Assembly (NCBI RefSeq): GCF_033097485.1 | Contig: NZ_AP028634.1 | Coordinates: forward strand, 248,001-312,000 | Reading direction: 5' to 3' | Length of the DNA: 64,000 nt | Origin: Pyrofollis japonicus | GTDB taxonomy: Archaea > Thermoproteota > Thermoprotei_A > Sulfolobales > Pyrodictiaceae | Shown here: positions 45,089 to 52,655 of the stretch, one piece after another | How positions within the stretch are numbered: position 1 is the first letter of the stretch | Layout: each line of letters begins with the position of its first letter | Translations under genes and position numbers: made by a program | Notes under the pieces: model-generated | Database searches by the model: none | Seen by the model: only the letters and a program-made list of their open reading frames with translations | What the model was told of the DNA's origin: nothing

Positions 45089-45898
45089 TTGCGCGGTGCT
45101 TTGGGATTGAGCTTTGTAGGAGTTGTGCTCGGAGGCGGGGAAGGCAAGAGGTTTGGAGGAGATAAGCTCATAGCGATTGTTGATGGCGAGACATCTATAG
45201 CAAGGATTGTGGCTGCTCTCCGAGAAGCAGGTGCCTCTGAAACGTATGTCCTAACGCGCAACGAGGAGAGATGCAAACTCTATACGTCGCTCACAAGCCT
45301 TGAGAGCGGTTGCCTCTATGATACTGATCTTGCATGCAAAGGCCCTGGTGCAGCACTTGCCGCTATATCCTCTCTTAGTGCAAAGAGAGTCCTCGTTGTA
45401 CCAGGCGATGCCCCTTGGATCACAGCAGGTCTAATAAGAAATCTCTTAGCCTTCTTAGATGGCTGTGATATCGTCGTGCCACTTCATGCTGGGGGTTTCC
45501 TAGAGACATTAATGCTCGGCATCGATGGGCGTTATGCAGCCAGGTTTTACGATATAGCCAGAATGCTCTGTGAGTGGAGGGGCGAGGTTCGTCCTTCAGA
45601 TTATATACGTGTTGGCAAGAAGGCTTGCATCGTGGGGTCGTCGCTTCTCACATTTTCTGCCACAGAGTTCGCTCACATAAATACTAGAGAGTACTTGAAG
45701 ACCCGTGAACCCAAGAACCCTCTTGGCGACAAGGTCTTACTCGAGATAGGGGGAGAGCTAGCACAAATCCTTAGTCTCGGTGATAGAGCGGAACAGTGCA
45801 AATTATTGCTGAAAGCAGCTGAGGCATACACAGCAATGGATCTGAGGCACTTGGCTAGGCACGCGTTGCGCGATTATGAGAAGCTTTGTAGACACTAA
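45089..45898 (+). CDS. MobA-like molybdopterin nucleotidyltransferase
   Basis: Predicted to add GMP or CMP to the pyranopterin cofactor. The N-terminal motif VVLGGGEGKRFGGDKL corresponds to the MobA L-A-GG-x-S-x-R-M-G-x-DK loop, and VPGDAPWITAGLI to the second nucleotide motif. The 269-aa product has about 60 extra helical residues at the C-terminus. Promoter TATATA near 45036-45044 suggests a start site at about 45061; translation could begin at TTG 45089 or TTG 45107. Proximity to AOR and the MoaD-like gene supports a cofactor role, though AOR-type cofactors often lack the nucleotide. Confidence 0.72.
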   Translation: MRGALGLSFVGVVLGGGEGKRFGGDKLIAIVDGETSIARIVAALREAGASETYVLTRNEERCKLYTSLTSLESGCLYDTDLACKGPGAALAAISSLSAKRVLVVPGDAPWITAGLIRNLLAFLDGCDIVVPLHAGGFLETLMLGIDGRYAARFYDIARMLCEWRGEVRPSDYIRVGKKACIVGSSLLTFSATEFAHINTREYLKTREPKNPLGDKVLLEIGGELAQILSLGDRAEQCKLLLKAAEAYTAMDLRHLARHALRDYEKLCRH

Positions 45899-45946
45899 TG
45901 CTTAAGAAGGAGTCTCGCCCTTGTCTTGTTCTAGTCTGGGTTATGC

Positions 45947-46609
45947 TTGGAACGCGTAAACGTCGTGAAAAACCCGGCTCTTCAAAACATCCTCTTAGAG
46001 CTAAGGAAAAGGGACACATCCTCACACATCTTCTGTGAACTGCTTGAACAGGCTGGTTACCTGCTAGCTTACGAGGCTTCACGAGAACTTCCCCTGCTAG
46101 ATGAAAGTGTTGAGACACCACTAGGAGCCGTTGCCACTGGAGCTAGAGTCAAAGACGAAGACATTGTAATAGTTGCTGTGCTGCGAGCAGCGCTTCCTAT
46201 GGCTCTAGGGGCTCGAAGATTGTACCGTAGGGCGAGAATGGGGTTTGTCGCGGCAAAGAGGCTAGAGGAAACAAAGACACAAGCCAAGGAAGGCATTGTG
46301 TTCGACGTCGATATACCCTACTGGAACATTGGGAGCGTTAAAGGCAAGTATGTTCTGCTTGTAGACCCTATGCTAGCGACTGGCAGCACGCTGTCCCGCG
46401 TAATAGAGCGGATAGGAAGAGAAAAACCCAAGAAGATAGTTGTTGTTGGCCTTATAGCCGTTGAACAGGGAATCAGGATTGTGCTTAGATCACTCGACAA
46501 GGTAGGAGTAAGAGGAAGTATATACGTAGCCGCTATAGACCCTGAGCTAAACAATATGGGGTTCATCGTGCCGGGGCTAGGAGATGCAGGTGACAGATGC
46601 TTTGGCTAA
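45947..46609 (+). CDS. upp: uracil phosphoribosyltransferase
   Basis: Salvages uracil to UMP with PRPP. The PRPP-binding loop is VLLVDPMLATGSTLSRVIER, and the uracil-binding C-terminus YVAAIDPELNNMGFIVPGLGDAGDR is characteristic of the family. 220 aa is normal. It starts at TTG 45947, 48 nt after the MobA-like gene. The salvage function fits the nucleoside importer elsewhere in the window. Confidence 0.94.
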   Translation: MERVNVVKNPALQNILLELRKRDTSSHIFCELLEQAGYLLAYEASRELPLLDESVETPLGAVATGARVKDEDIVIVAVLRAALPMALGARRLYRRARMGFVAAKRLEETKTQAKEGIVFDVDIPYWNIGSVKGKYVLLVDPMLATGSTLSRVIERIGREKPKKIVVVGLIAVEQGIRIVLRSLDKVGVRGSIYVAAIDPELNNMGFIVPGLGDAGDRCFG

Positions 46610-46745
46610 GAGGAGGCCAAGCAAGAAAAACCAAAGCTAACCCTTAAACCCCTTTCTGGGCGTCAATACTCTATAACTCGAGTGAGGAGCTTTTCGGGGA
46701 GCGTGACCCCGCGTAGCCACGGGCTAAAAATATTGGGGGATGACT

Positions 46746-46761
46746 GGGCGGTTACCCAGCC
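46746..46761. terminator. short hairpin between convergent genes
   Basis: CTGGG and CCCAG flank a six-base loop in the gap between the convergent upp and stomatin genes. No T-tract follows on either strand, so the termination role is uncertain; it may simply mark the transcript ends. Confidence 0.3.
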
Positions 46762-46775
46762 GACAAAGCCGCCTC

Positions 46776-47642
46776 TTATTCTTGGGTCTGCTGTCGTTGC
46801 ACGGCCTTGCCGCCCACAAGGCCTAGTGCTACTTCAGTAGCATGTTCCTTTCCTAGACCTAACGGATAGAATACTATCATGTTCTTCTCCTTAGCTACCT
46901 CTATCAGTGTCTGTAGCTCACGTAGACGTAGCGCAGCAGGATGCTCCTCATATATTCTGGCTGCCTCGCCCAGGATCTTGGCAGCTTGTCTCTCACCCTC
47001 AGCTTCTATGATCTTTGCCCTCCTCCAGCGCTCCGCTTCCGCCTGCCTTGCCATCGCCCTAACCATGCCCTCGGGCAGCACTACTTCCTTTATGGTTACC
47101 ATTGTGACCTTGATGCCCCACGGATCTGTTAGCTCGTCAAGGATTTTTTGTAGCTCCTTGTTGATCTCTTCTCTCCGAGTCAGGAGGTCGTCTAGCTCGC
47201 TCTTGCCGATTATGTCTCTGAGCGTTGTCTGTGCAAGCATGGTTACTGCTAGGTTGTAGTTTCGCACAGTGAGCACTGCCTTCAGGGGGTCCTGGACCCG
47301 GTAGTATACTACAGCGTCTACTGATACCTCAACATTGTCCTTTGTTATTATTCTCTGCCTAGGTACATCAACTGTATGTATACGTAGATCAACAGTCACT
47401 ACGCGATCTATTATGGGTATTACGATTACTATCCCGGGCCCTTTTGCTCCGACAGCTCTTCCAAGCCTGAATACTACAACTCTTTCATATTCTTTTACTA
47501 TCCTAATGCTGTATAACAATATAATGAAGATTATTAGTAGTGCAAAGAATAGTGCTATAATCGTGCCTATGTTGCTTGGTGCTGAAGGCGTTGGTTGCTG
47601 GGCAGCTGCAGAAATAAAGGAGATAGCACTGAATGCAGACAT
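46776..47642 (-). CDS. stomatin/prohibitin-like SPFH protein
   Basis: A 288-aa membrane scaffold protein: one transmembrane helix (about residues 24-47), then the SPFH/band-7 domain beginning VKEYERVVVFRLGR, with KGPGIVIVIPIID and LAQTTLRDIIGKSELDDLL as family landmarks, and a charged coiled-coil with AEAERWRRAKIIEAEGE. Archaeal stomatins usually neighbour an NfeD-type protease; none is seen here. ATG 47642 with AGGTGAT upstream. Confidence 0.92.
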   Translation of the reverse strand: MSAFSAISFISAAAQQPTPSAPSNIGTIIALFFALLIIFIILLYSIRIVKEYERVVVFRLGRAVGAKGPGIVIVIPIIDRVVTVDLRIHTVDVPRQRIITKDNVEVSVDAVVYYRVQDPLKAVLTVRNYNLAVTMLAQTTLRDIIGKSELDDLLTRREEINKELQKILDELTDPWGIKVTMVTIKEVVLPEGMVRAMARQAEAERWRRAKIIEAEGERQAAKILGEAARIYEEHPAALRLRELQTLIEVAKEKNMIVFYPLGLGKEHATEVALGLVGGKAVQRQQTQE

Positions 47643-47727
47643 TAATCAATCACCTATCGCGTCATGAATCTAAGGATATTGATTGAATTTATTCCGAGTT
47701 ATAATTTGGCGCTTTATCGTAAAAAGG

Positions 47728-48069
47728 TTAGCGATGTTGCCTCTGCTCTTGCCCCAATTTCCGTTTACAATAATCGAGTATCTCTTTTTTAACGCGATAA
47801 GCCGTGATCCTCTGCGATGTAGCTGATCTTGCTATGGGGCATATTGTTCTAAGCGGGCAGCGCTGACACGGACAAGAAGAAGCATCTGTTTCGACACGTT
47901 CGATCCACTTTTGGGCTTCGAGAAACCCTAGTATTGCGCGTACCCTTTGGAGCGGGAGTCTAAGCTTTGCGGCTATGTACTCGGGTGTGGCGATTCCCAG
48001 CTCTGCTATCGTAAGTACAACGGAGCATAAATCATCCCTGCCATTATCCGCGGCGTTCTGTCCGGCCAC
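47728..48069 (-). CDS. winged-helix protein with cysteine cluster
   Basis: A 113-aa protein. Residues about 14-60 form a helix-turn-helix/winged helix (ELGIATPEYIAAKLRLPLQ then RVRAILGFLEAQKWI). Residues about 66-78 hold CPCQRCPLRTICP, four or five cysteines closely spaced, suitable for an Fe-S cluster or zinc. The layout is reminiscent of FeoC or Fe-S-sensing regulators but no specific family is recognised. GTG start at 48069 with GGTGACG upstream. It follows the 147-aa unknown gene by 45 nt and may share its transcript. Confidence 0.65.
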   Translation of the reverse strand: MAGQNAADNGRDDLCSVVLTIAELGIATPEYIAAKLRLPLQRVRAILGFLEAQKWIERVETDASSCPCQRCPLRTICPIARSATSQRITAYRVKKEILDYCKRKLGQEQRQHR

Positions 48070-48114
48070 GTAGGCGTCACCGTCAAGCTCTGTATACTGG
48101 TTTTGCCGGTGCTG

Positions 48115-48558
48115 CTAGAATAGGGGGATCGTGTCTATGAGCTTAAGCCTCAGCTTACGGAGACTACTCATAACCTCTTCCACGAATTTGTCGAGACGAG
48201 CAGGACTTATGCCACGTGTTGCAGCAATCTTCTTTACTTCTTGTTCGACGAGTCGATACTTTTTGTAAGTCTCGTTGAGCTTTCTCCAAGGTATGTCTCG
48301 GAGAGCTTCAGATAACTCCTTATCGAATGGAAGCACGCCTTCAACCATGAGCACGGCTATAATAGGGTACCCTATGTAGCCTCGAAGCCTTGTGCCGTTA
48401 TCATTGCTGTAGGCAAGACCCTTCTCAGGGTCGACATAGACGGTATAAACCCTATCACCCTCGCTGCTGACAACTCTATATTTCTTATCACTGATCTTTT
48501 CTATACGTCCATCCGCTATAGCACCGAGTGCTTCGAGGACCTTTATTCTGGGAGGCAT
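48115..48558 (-). CDS. conserved-looking archaeal protein, unknown
   Basis: Not recognised. 147 aa, soluble, mixed alpha/beta: an N-terminal helix (VLEALGAIADGRIE), beta strands to about residue 60 (KYRVVSSEGDRVYTVYVDPEKG), and a charged helical second half ending in a hydrophobic LIDTIPLF. Good codon structure and a start after GGAGGCATG-like sequence support a real gene. It is the first gene of a possible two-gene unit with the cysteine-cluster regulator. Confidence 0.6.
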   Translation of the reverse strand: MPPRIKVLEALGAIADGRIEKISDKKYRVVSSEGDRVYTVYVDPEKGLAYSNDNGTRLRGYIGYPIIAVLMVEGVLPFDKELSEALRDIPWRKLNETYKKYRLVEQEVKKIAATRGISPARLDKFVEEVMSSLRKLRLKLIDTIPLF

Positions 48559-48735
48559 GCGTAGATACTTGGACGTAGTAATACACCCCTTATAACGTCC
48601 TAGAACTATGCCTTGCCTCTCCGAGTACTCCTTGTAAACTCGTTTACATTACTGTGCTAAAAACTATGTTCACGAATAGAGAACGCGTTATATTGGCCGG
48701 AGGCTTTAGCTAATAATAAAAGATGAGTTAACGCG

Positions 48736-49176
48736 CTATATCATCATTGTTGGTGGTCTTCTGGGTGATTCCTCCTCCTCTCCTGAAGTCCTCACCGTGG
48801 CTACGAGGGGGTTCAGCTTACCTTCCTTTGCTAGCTGCTCTAGCAAGTCTTTTACATCGCTTGTATGCTTAATATCTATCTCAAGGAGCTGGTTTAGGAT
48901 ATTGTACATGACTTTCCATACTTCTAGAAGCATTTCCCTGGGAACATGCGCTATTATTACTGGATCTTGAAGCCAGTTGTCGAAAGCCTTTATTGTTCTT
49001 ATCATGTGTTGGAATGCTGCACGCGTTGCAACTATTATATCAAGGCGGTCTCCTTGTTCAACTCTGTCAGCTGTCTCTCTAAACGTTTCCAGCAGCTTCT
49101 TCTGCGCACGTACCCACTCTTCGAGCTGCTTAAGGAAGGCGTAATCGATCACGCGTATCTCTCCAGGTCTGCTCAT
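48736..49176 (-). CDS. archaeal helical protein, possibly DUF2153
   Basis: A 146-aa helical protein starting MSRPGEIRVIDYAFLKQLEE and containing AAFQHMIRTIKAFDNWLQDP. The pattern resembles the crenarchaeal DUF2153 family, by memory only. The C-terminal 20 residues are acidic then proline-rich (EEEESPRRPPTMMI). ATG 49176 follows AAAGGTGGTG. Function unknown. Confidence 0.6.
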   Translation of the reverse strand: MSRPGEIRVIDYAFLKQLEEWVRAQKKLLETFRETADRVEQGDRLDIIVATRAAFQHMIRTIKAFDNWLQDPVIIAHVPREMLLEVWKVMYNILNQLLEIDIKHTSDVKDLLEQLAKEGKLNPLVATVRTSGEEEESPRRPPTMMI

Positions 49177-49520
49177 AATACACCACCTTTAACGTGGGCT
49201 AGGGGTAGGGCTACGGGATTGTGTATACAGGTAGCAACTGTTATGAGTTTCCCTAGGCTCTTAGAGGGACTTAGACCCCTTTTTATCCCTGCTTATGTTA
49301 ATGCCGCCAATATTGTGGCGCTGCCCCTGCTTCAAGCACGCCAAGAAGCCCCGCTAACAACGGTTTCTTAGCAATCTTTATCCGAGCCTTTTGTGAAAGC
49401 ATAGTGTTGCGGGAATGAAGAGTCCTAACCCCTTACCGACGCAAAGATATGTGGAGCGAGGGCGAGACAGACCCGCAAATGTTTGCCTCTTCCTCTTACT
49501 CATTCTCTCTGGGCTTGTCC
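49177..49520. other. 344-bp intergenic region
   Basis: Contains the promoter of the helical protein gene (minus-strand GATAAAAAGG near 49277-49286) and the 3' flank of the acyl-CoA synthetase gene. A 43-codon reading from ATG 49243 to 49371 on the plus strand has no ribosome binding site and is not supported. Nothing else recognised. Confidence 0.35.
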
Positions 49521-50942
49521 TTAGAGTCTTCCTAGGCGCTGTAGCCATTTTCCATAGAATCTTAGTGCCCACATTGCTTTTGCTGCACGGTGCTCGCCTG
49601 GGTAGACGGGGATACCAGTTTTTGCCTCAAAGAGCTTAGCTATTCTCCACGACTTCTGGCCGCCGGTCACGGATGCCACTATTGGTATCCCGAGTTCGCG
49701 TGCTTTTTGGGCTATGGGCTGCATGAGGTCTGCAAGTCTCTCAGTCATAGTCGCTATGTTGAAGTATGGTATTAGGAATATGCCGTCTACCTCACCGCTT
49801 TCAAGTGCTATGCGCGTTGATTCCGCCATGTGGTCCTCCGTGCCGGAACCAGTTATGTCTACAGGGTTCCTTGGGCTAGCTATTGGCAGGAGTATTCGTC
49901 TCAGCTTCTCCTGCGTGCTCTGGCTGAACATTGGCACCTCGAGGCCTAGCTCGGATAGCCAGTCAGTAGCCATTACACCGCTTCCGCCTCCAACAGTTAT
50001 TATCGCTACTCTATTACCCCTCATAGGTGGCTGAAGTGCTAGTGCTTGTGCTATGTCGAACAGTTCCTCGGTGTGTAGGACTTCTATGGCGCCAGTCTGT
50101 TTGAATACTGCGTTGTATATTTGGTAGCTGCCAGCAAGGCTACCGGTATGGCTTGCAGCTGCCCGCGCGCCAGCACTTGTCTTTCCGGCCTTAAGCACTA
50201 CTACTGGCTTTACTGGTGTAGTGTCTTCAAGTGCTCTTCTGAAAGTAGGGCCATCCTCCACACCCTCGACGTAGAGGGCTATGACTTTTGTATGTGGATC
50301 GTTCTTTAGATAAGCTAGAAGGTCGGCTTCATCGATGTCCGCGCGGTTGCCTATGCTCACGAACTTGCTGAGCCCGAGACCTCGTAGTGCGGCAACATCG
50401 AGCAGCGCTGCACCTAGTGCGCCGCTTTGGCTAATAAAGGCTATGGGGCCATTACCTGGAAGGCTCTGCTTCTCTGGGTCAAGAAACATAGTATTTATCC
50501 CGGTTGACGGGGAGTAGACTCCTAGGCAGTTAGGCCCGAGGACCCGGACACCATACTTCCTAGCGATACTAATGACTTGTCTTTCAAGCTTGGCTCCTTC
50601 CTCGCCAACCTCTCGGAAGCCAGCGCTTATTATTATTGCTGTCTTTATTCCTCGGCGCCCAACTTGCTCCATAACACTAGGCACGCGCTGGGCAGGTACC
50701 ACAATAACTGCTAGTTCAACAGGATCTGGCACATCTAGGACGCTTGGATACGCCTTGAATCCAAGAATCTCATCAGCATTAGGATTCACAGGGTAAATTG
50801 GGCCACGATAGCTGTTTTTAAGATTATACAAAACCATGTAGCCTACCTTACCGGGCTTGCGAGAAGCACCGATGACTGCAACACCACGTGGACGGAAAAG
50901 ATACTCAACTCCTTCGCCAATAGGGGGGCGCTGAGAAGCCAC
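49521..50942 (-). CDS. acdA: acyl/acetyl-CoA synthetase (ADP-forming) alpha subunit
   Basis: Converts acyl-CoA, ADP and phosphate to acid, CoA and ATP, the main substrate-level phosphorylation step of peptide and sugar fermenting archaea. CoA-binding Rossmann domain: FRPRGVAVIGASRKPGKVG; succinyl-CoA-synthetase-like ligase parts: LGPNCLGVYSP, FISQSGALGAALLD, and the phosphorylated histidine in AASHTGSLAGS. 473 aa matches a separate alpha subunit; the ATP-grasp beta subunit is not in the window. GTG start with GGTGTAGG upstream. Confidence 0.9.
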   Translation of the reverse strand: MASQRPPIGEGVEYLFRPRGVAVIGASRKPGKVGYMVLYNLKNSYRGPIYPVNPNADEILGFKAYPSVLDVPDPVELAVIVVPAQRVPSVMEQVGRRGIKTAIIISAGFREVGEEGAKLERQVISIARKYGVRVLGPNCLGVYSPSTGINTMFLDPEKQSLPGNGPIAFISQSGALGAALLDVAALRGLGLSKFVSIGNRADIDEADLLAYLKNDPHTKVIALYVEGVEDGPTFRRALEDTTPVKPVVVLKAGKTSAGARAAASHTGSLAGSYQIYNAVFKQTGAIEVLHTEELFDIAQALALQPPMRGNRVAIITVGGGSGVMATDWLSELGLEVPMFSQSTQEKLRRILLPIASPRNPVDITGSGTEDHMAESTRIALESGEVDGIFLIPYFNIATMTERLADLMQPIAQKARELGIPIVASVTGGQKSWRIAKLFEAKTGIPVYPGEHRAAKAMWALRFYGKWLQRLGRL

Positions 50943-51106
50943 GACAACCTACACCGTGTAAATGGTTCTCTTTAGGGGAATAAAAGCATGAGATTTTAAA
51001 GTAGAATAATAAAAGCATTGTATAACAAGATAGCAAGGAGCACTAAAAGCTCGTAGGAGCGCGTTAAGGTAAATATGTAGCCAGAGAACCGGTATGGGGT
51101 TATGTT

Positions 51107-51113
51107 AAAAAAA
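51107..51113 (-). terminator. T-tract terminator after the stalk-like gene
   Basis: On the minus strand a run of seven T residues lies 24 nt after the stop codon of the coiled-coil protein gene, in an AT-rich stretch. It probably ends the surface-layer transcript. Confidence 0.55.
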
Positions 51114-51137
51114 CAATTCTTATGGAAAATTATGTTA

Positions 51138-52487
51138 TTAGACTGCTATTTTGCGATACACGAGTATTACGGCTACGATTGCTATTATGAGACCGATTAT
51201 ACCTATCACTATTGCTATCATTGCCTTAGAGGCTGCATCGTTTGCCTTACTTGTAGCCTGGTCAGCGCTCTTGGCTGCTGCATCAGCCTTTCCGGCTACG
51301 TCATTTAGCTGCTTTTGTACATTGCTTATCGAAGATCTAAGATCAGACACGCTTGTTTGTAGACTGCTTACGCTTGATCTTAGATCTTCGGTTGTCTTCT
51401 TCAGATCATCTACTACTGTTTGCAGCTGGGTAACAGTTGATTGTATCTTTGTTAGCGCCTCGTCAATGCTGGCTATCTTTGTGTTCAAACTGTTAATGGT
51501 CGATGCCAGTTGCTCTACTGATGCTTTATCAGCCTTACCTTGCAGTTGCTGTTGTACATTGTTTAGCTGGTTCTGAAGTGACTTGATATCGTCTTGTAGA
51601 CCTACAATACTGTCGCTAAGCTTCTTAAGAGTATCTGATATACTTGCTACGGCATCTTCAAGAGACGTCACTCTTTCAGATACATTACTTATCTTTTCAT
51701 TAACGTTACCAATCTTCTCATTAATTATAGCATTGATATCACTTATCTTTTCATTGATCATTGCTACTAGTGTATCGTTTAGCTCTGCTAGCGATGCATT
51801 GAGACTCTGTATAGCTTTACTGAGTTCTTTGACATTGTTTCTCAGAGTCTTTATCGCGTATTCATAGCTCTCTATGATTATCGTGCCTGCATCGTTCTCG
51901 CCTATTTTTGCAACATTTACTGTTACAGTCACTGGTAGATAGCCTTCCTTCTTTATTAGTAACGTGTATGTGCCAGTTGTTGGAACCGAGACAAGGAAGT
52001 AACCATTGGTCTCTGTTTCTGCCTTGGCATTAGTTTCCTTCACGATGACTGTTGCGCCGGGGACAGGGTTACCGGTCTCTTTATCAACGACCTTGCCTGT
52101 TATTGAGTATGTTGTTGCTACCTTAAATTGTATCGTTAATGATACACCGTTGCTAAGCATTATTGTCGCTGTATAGATTCCTAGTCGTGGGGGCTTAAAG
52201 CTGTATATCCAGCTTTGTGCATTGTTTAGCTGAAAGTCCTTGTTCATTCCAAGCGGCGGTGTTGTGCCTGGGAACTTCACTACTAGCGATAATGTGCCGT
52301 TGTATGGTTTGCTAAATTCTGCTACGAGTGTGACATTTTCGTCGGGAAGATAGCTTGCTTTTGTGGAGTAGAATTTAACGCCTTCGGCTTCGGCTATGTT
52401 GCTTTCAGCCGAAGCAGCAATGCCTAGCACGAGTACCGCTAGCATCATGACACTTATTAGAGCTGTTATGCTTCCTATTTTTCTCAT
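51138..52487 (-). CDS. coiled-coil surface stalk protein (SlaB-like)
   Basis: Likely membrane anchor for the S-layer. From ATG 52487 (GGAGGGTG 7 nt upstream) it has a signal peptide (about residues 1-25, ending ASA), a beta-rich domain, a carboxypeptidase-regulatory-like domain (SITGKVVDKETGNPVPGATV near residue 130), then some 200 residues of heptad-rich coiled coil (IVGLQDDIKSLQNQLNNV and similar repeats), an Ala/Lys stretch and a C-terminal transmembrane helix ending YRKIAV. This is the architecture of Sulfolobales SlaB stalks, and the gene follows the S-layer gene as slaB follows slaA. Sequence homology was not tested. Confidence 0.75.
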   Translation of the reverse strand: MRKIGSITALISVMMLAVLVLGIAASAESNIAEAEGVKFYSTKASYLPDENVTLVAEFSKPYNGTLSLVVKFPGTTPPLGMNKDFQLNNAQSWIYSFKPPRLGIYTATIMLSNGVSLTIQFKVATTYSITGKVVDKETGNPVPGATVIVKETNAKAETETNGYFLVSVPTTGTYTLLIKKEGYLPVTVTVNVAKIGENDAGTIIIESYEYAIKTLRNNVKELSKAIQSLNASLAELNDTLVAMINEKISDINAIINEKIGNVNEKISNVSERVTSLEDAVASISDTLKKLSDSIVGLQDDIKSLQNQLNNVQQQLQGKADKASVEQLASTINSLNTKIASIDEALTKIQSTVTQLQTVVDDLKKTTEDLRSSVSSLQTSVSDLRSSISNVQKQLNDVAGKADAAAKSADQATSKANDAASKAMIAIVIGIIGLIIAIVAVILVYRKIAV

Positions 52488-52535
52488 ACACATACACCCT
52501 CCGATTAGCGCCACTCATGTTGTACCTATGGGAGA

Positions 52536-52567
52536 CATATTTAAACGTTAAAGCTCATATATAAAAC
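52536..52567 (-). promoter_or_regulatory. promoter of the stalk-like gene
   Basis: On the minus strand GTTTTATATATGAG (52555-52567 region) followed by CGTTTAAATATG gives two TATA-like elements 50-75 nt before the start codon. The stalk gene can therefore be transcribed independently of the S-layer gene. Confidence 0.45.
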
Positions 52568-52611
52568 ATATCTATACCAACATATGTGTAACATAACATA
52601 AGGCATTTAGT

Positions 52612-52617
52612 AAAAAA
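52612..52617 (-). terminator. T-tract after the S-layer gene
   Basis: Minus-strand run of six T residues about 40 nt after the S-layer stop codon and before the stalk gene promoter. Probable partial terminator that would keep S-layer mRNA in excess over stalk mRNA. Confidence 0.45.
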
Positions 52618-52655
52618 CATGTATAGGGTTGAAGCTACTTAGACTTTTACTTGTT

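Noticed and set aside
45061-45165. ATG at the predicted transcription start, 35-codon frame
   Set aside because: The frame is different from the MobA-like gene and yields a short Arg/Cys-rich peptide; more likely the leader of the MobA-like mRNA.
49243-49371. 43-codon ORF on the plus strand
   Set aside because: No ribosome binding site, no recognisable domain, and situated in a promoter region.
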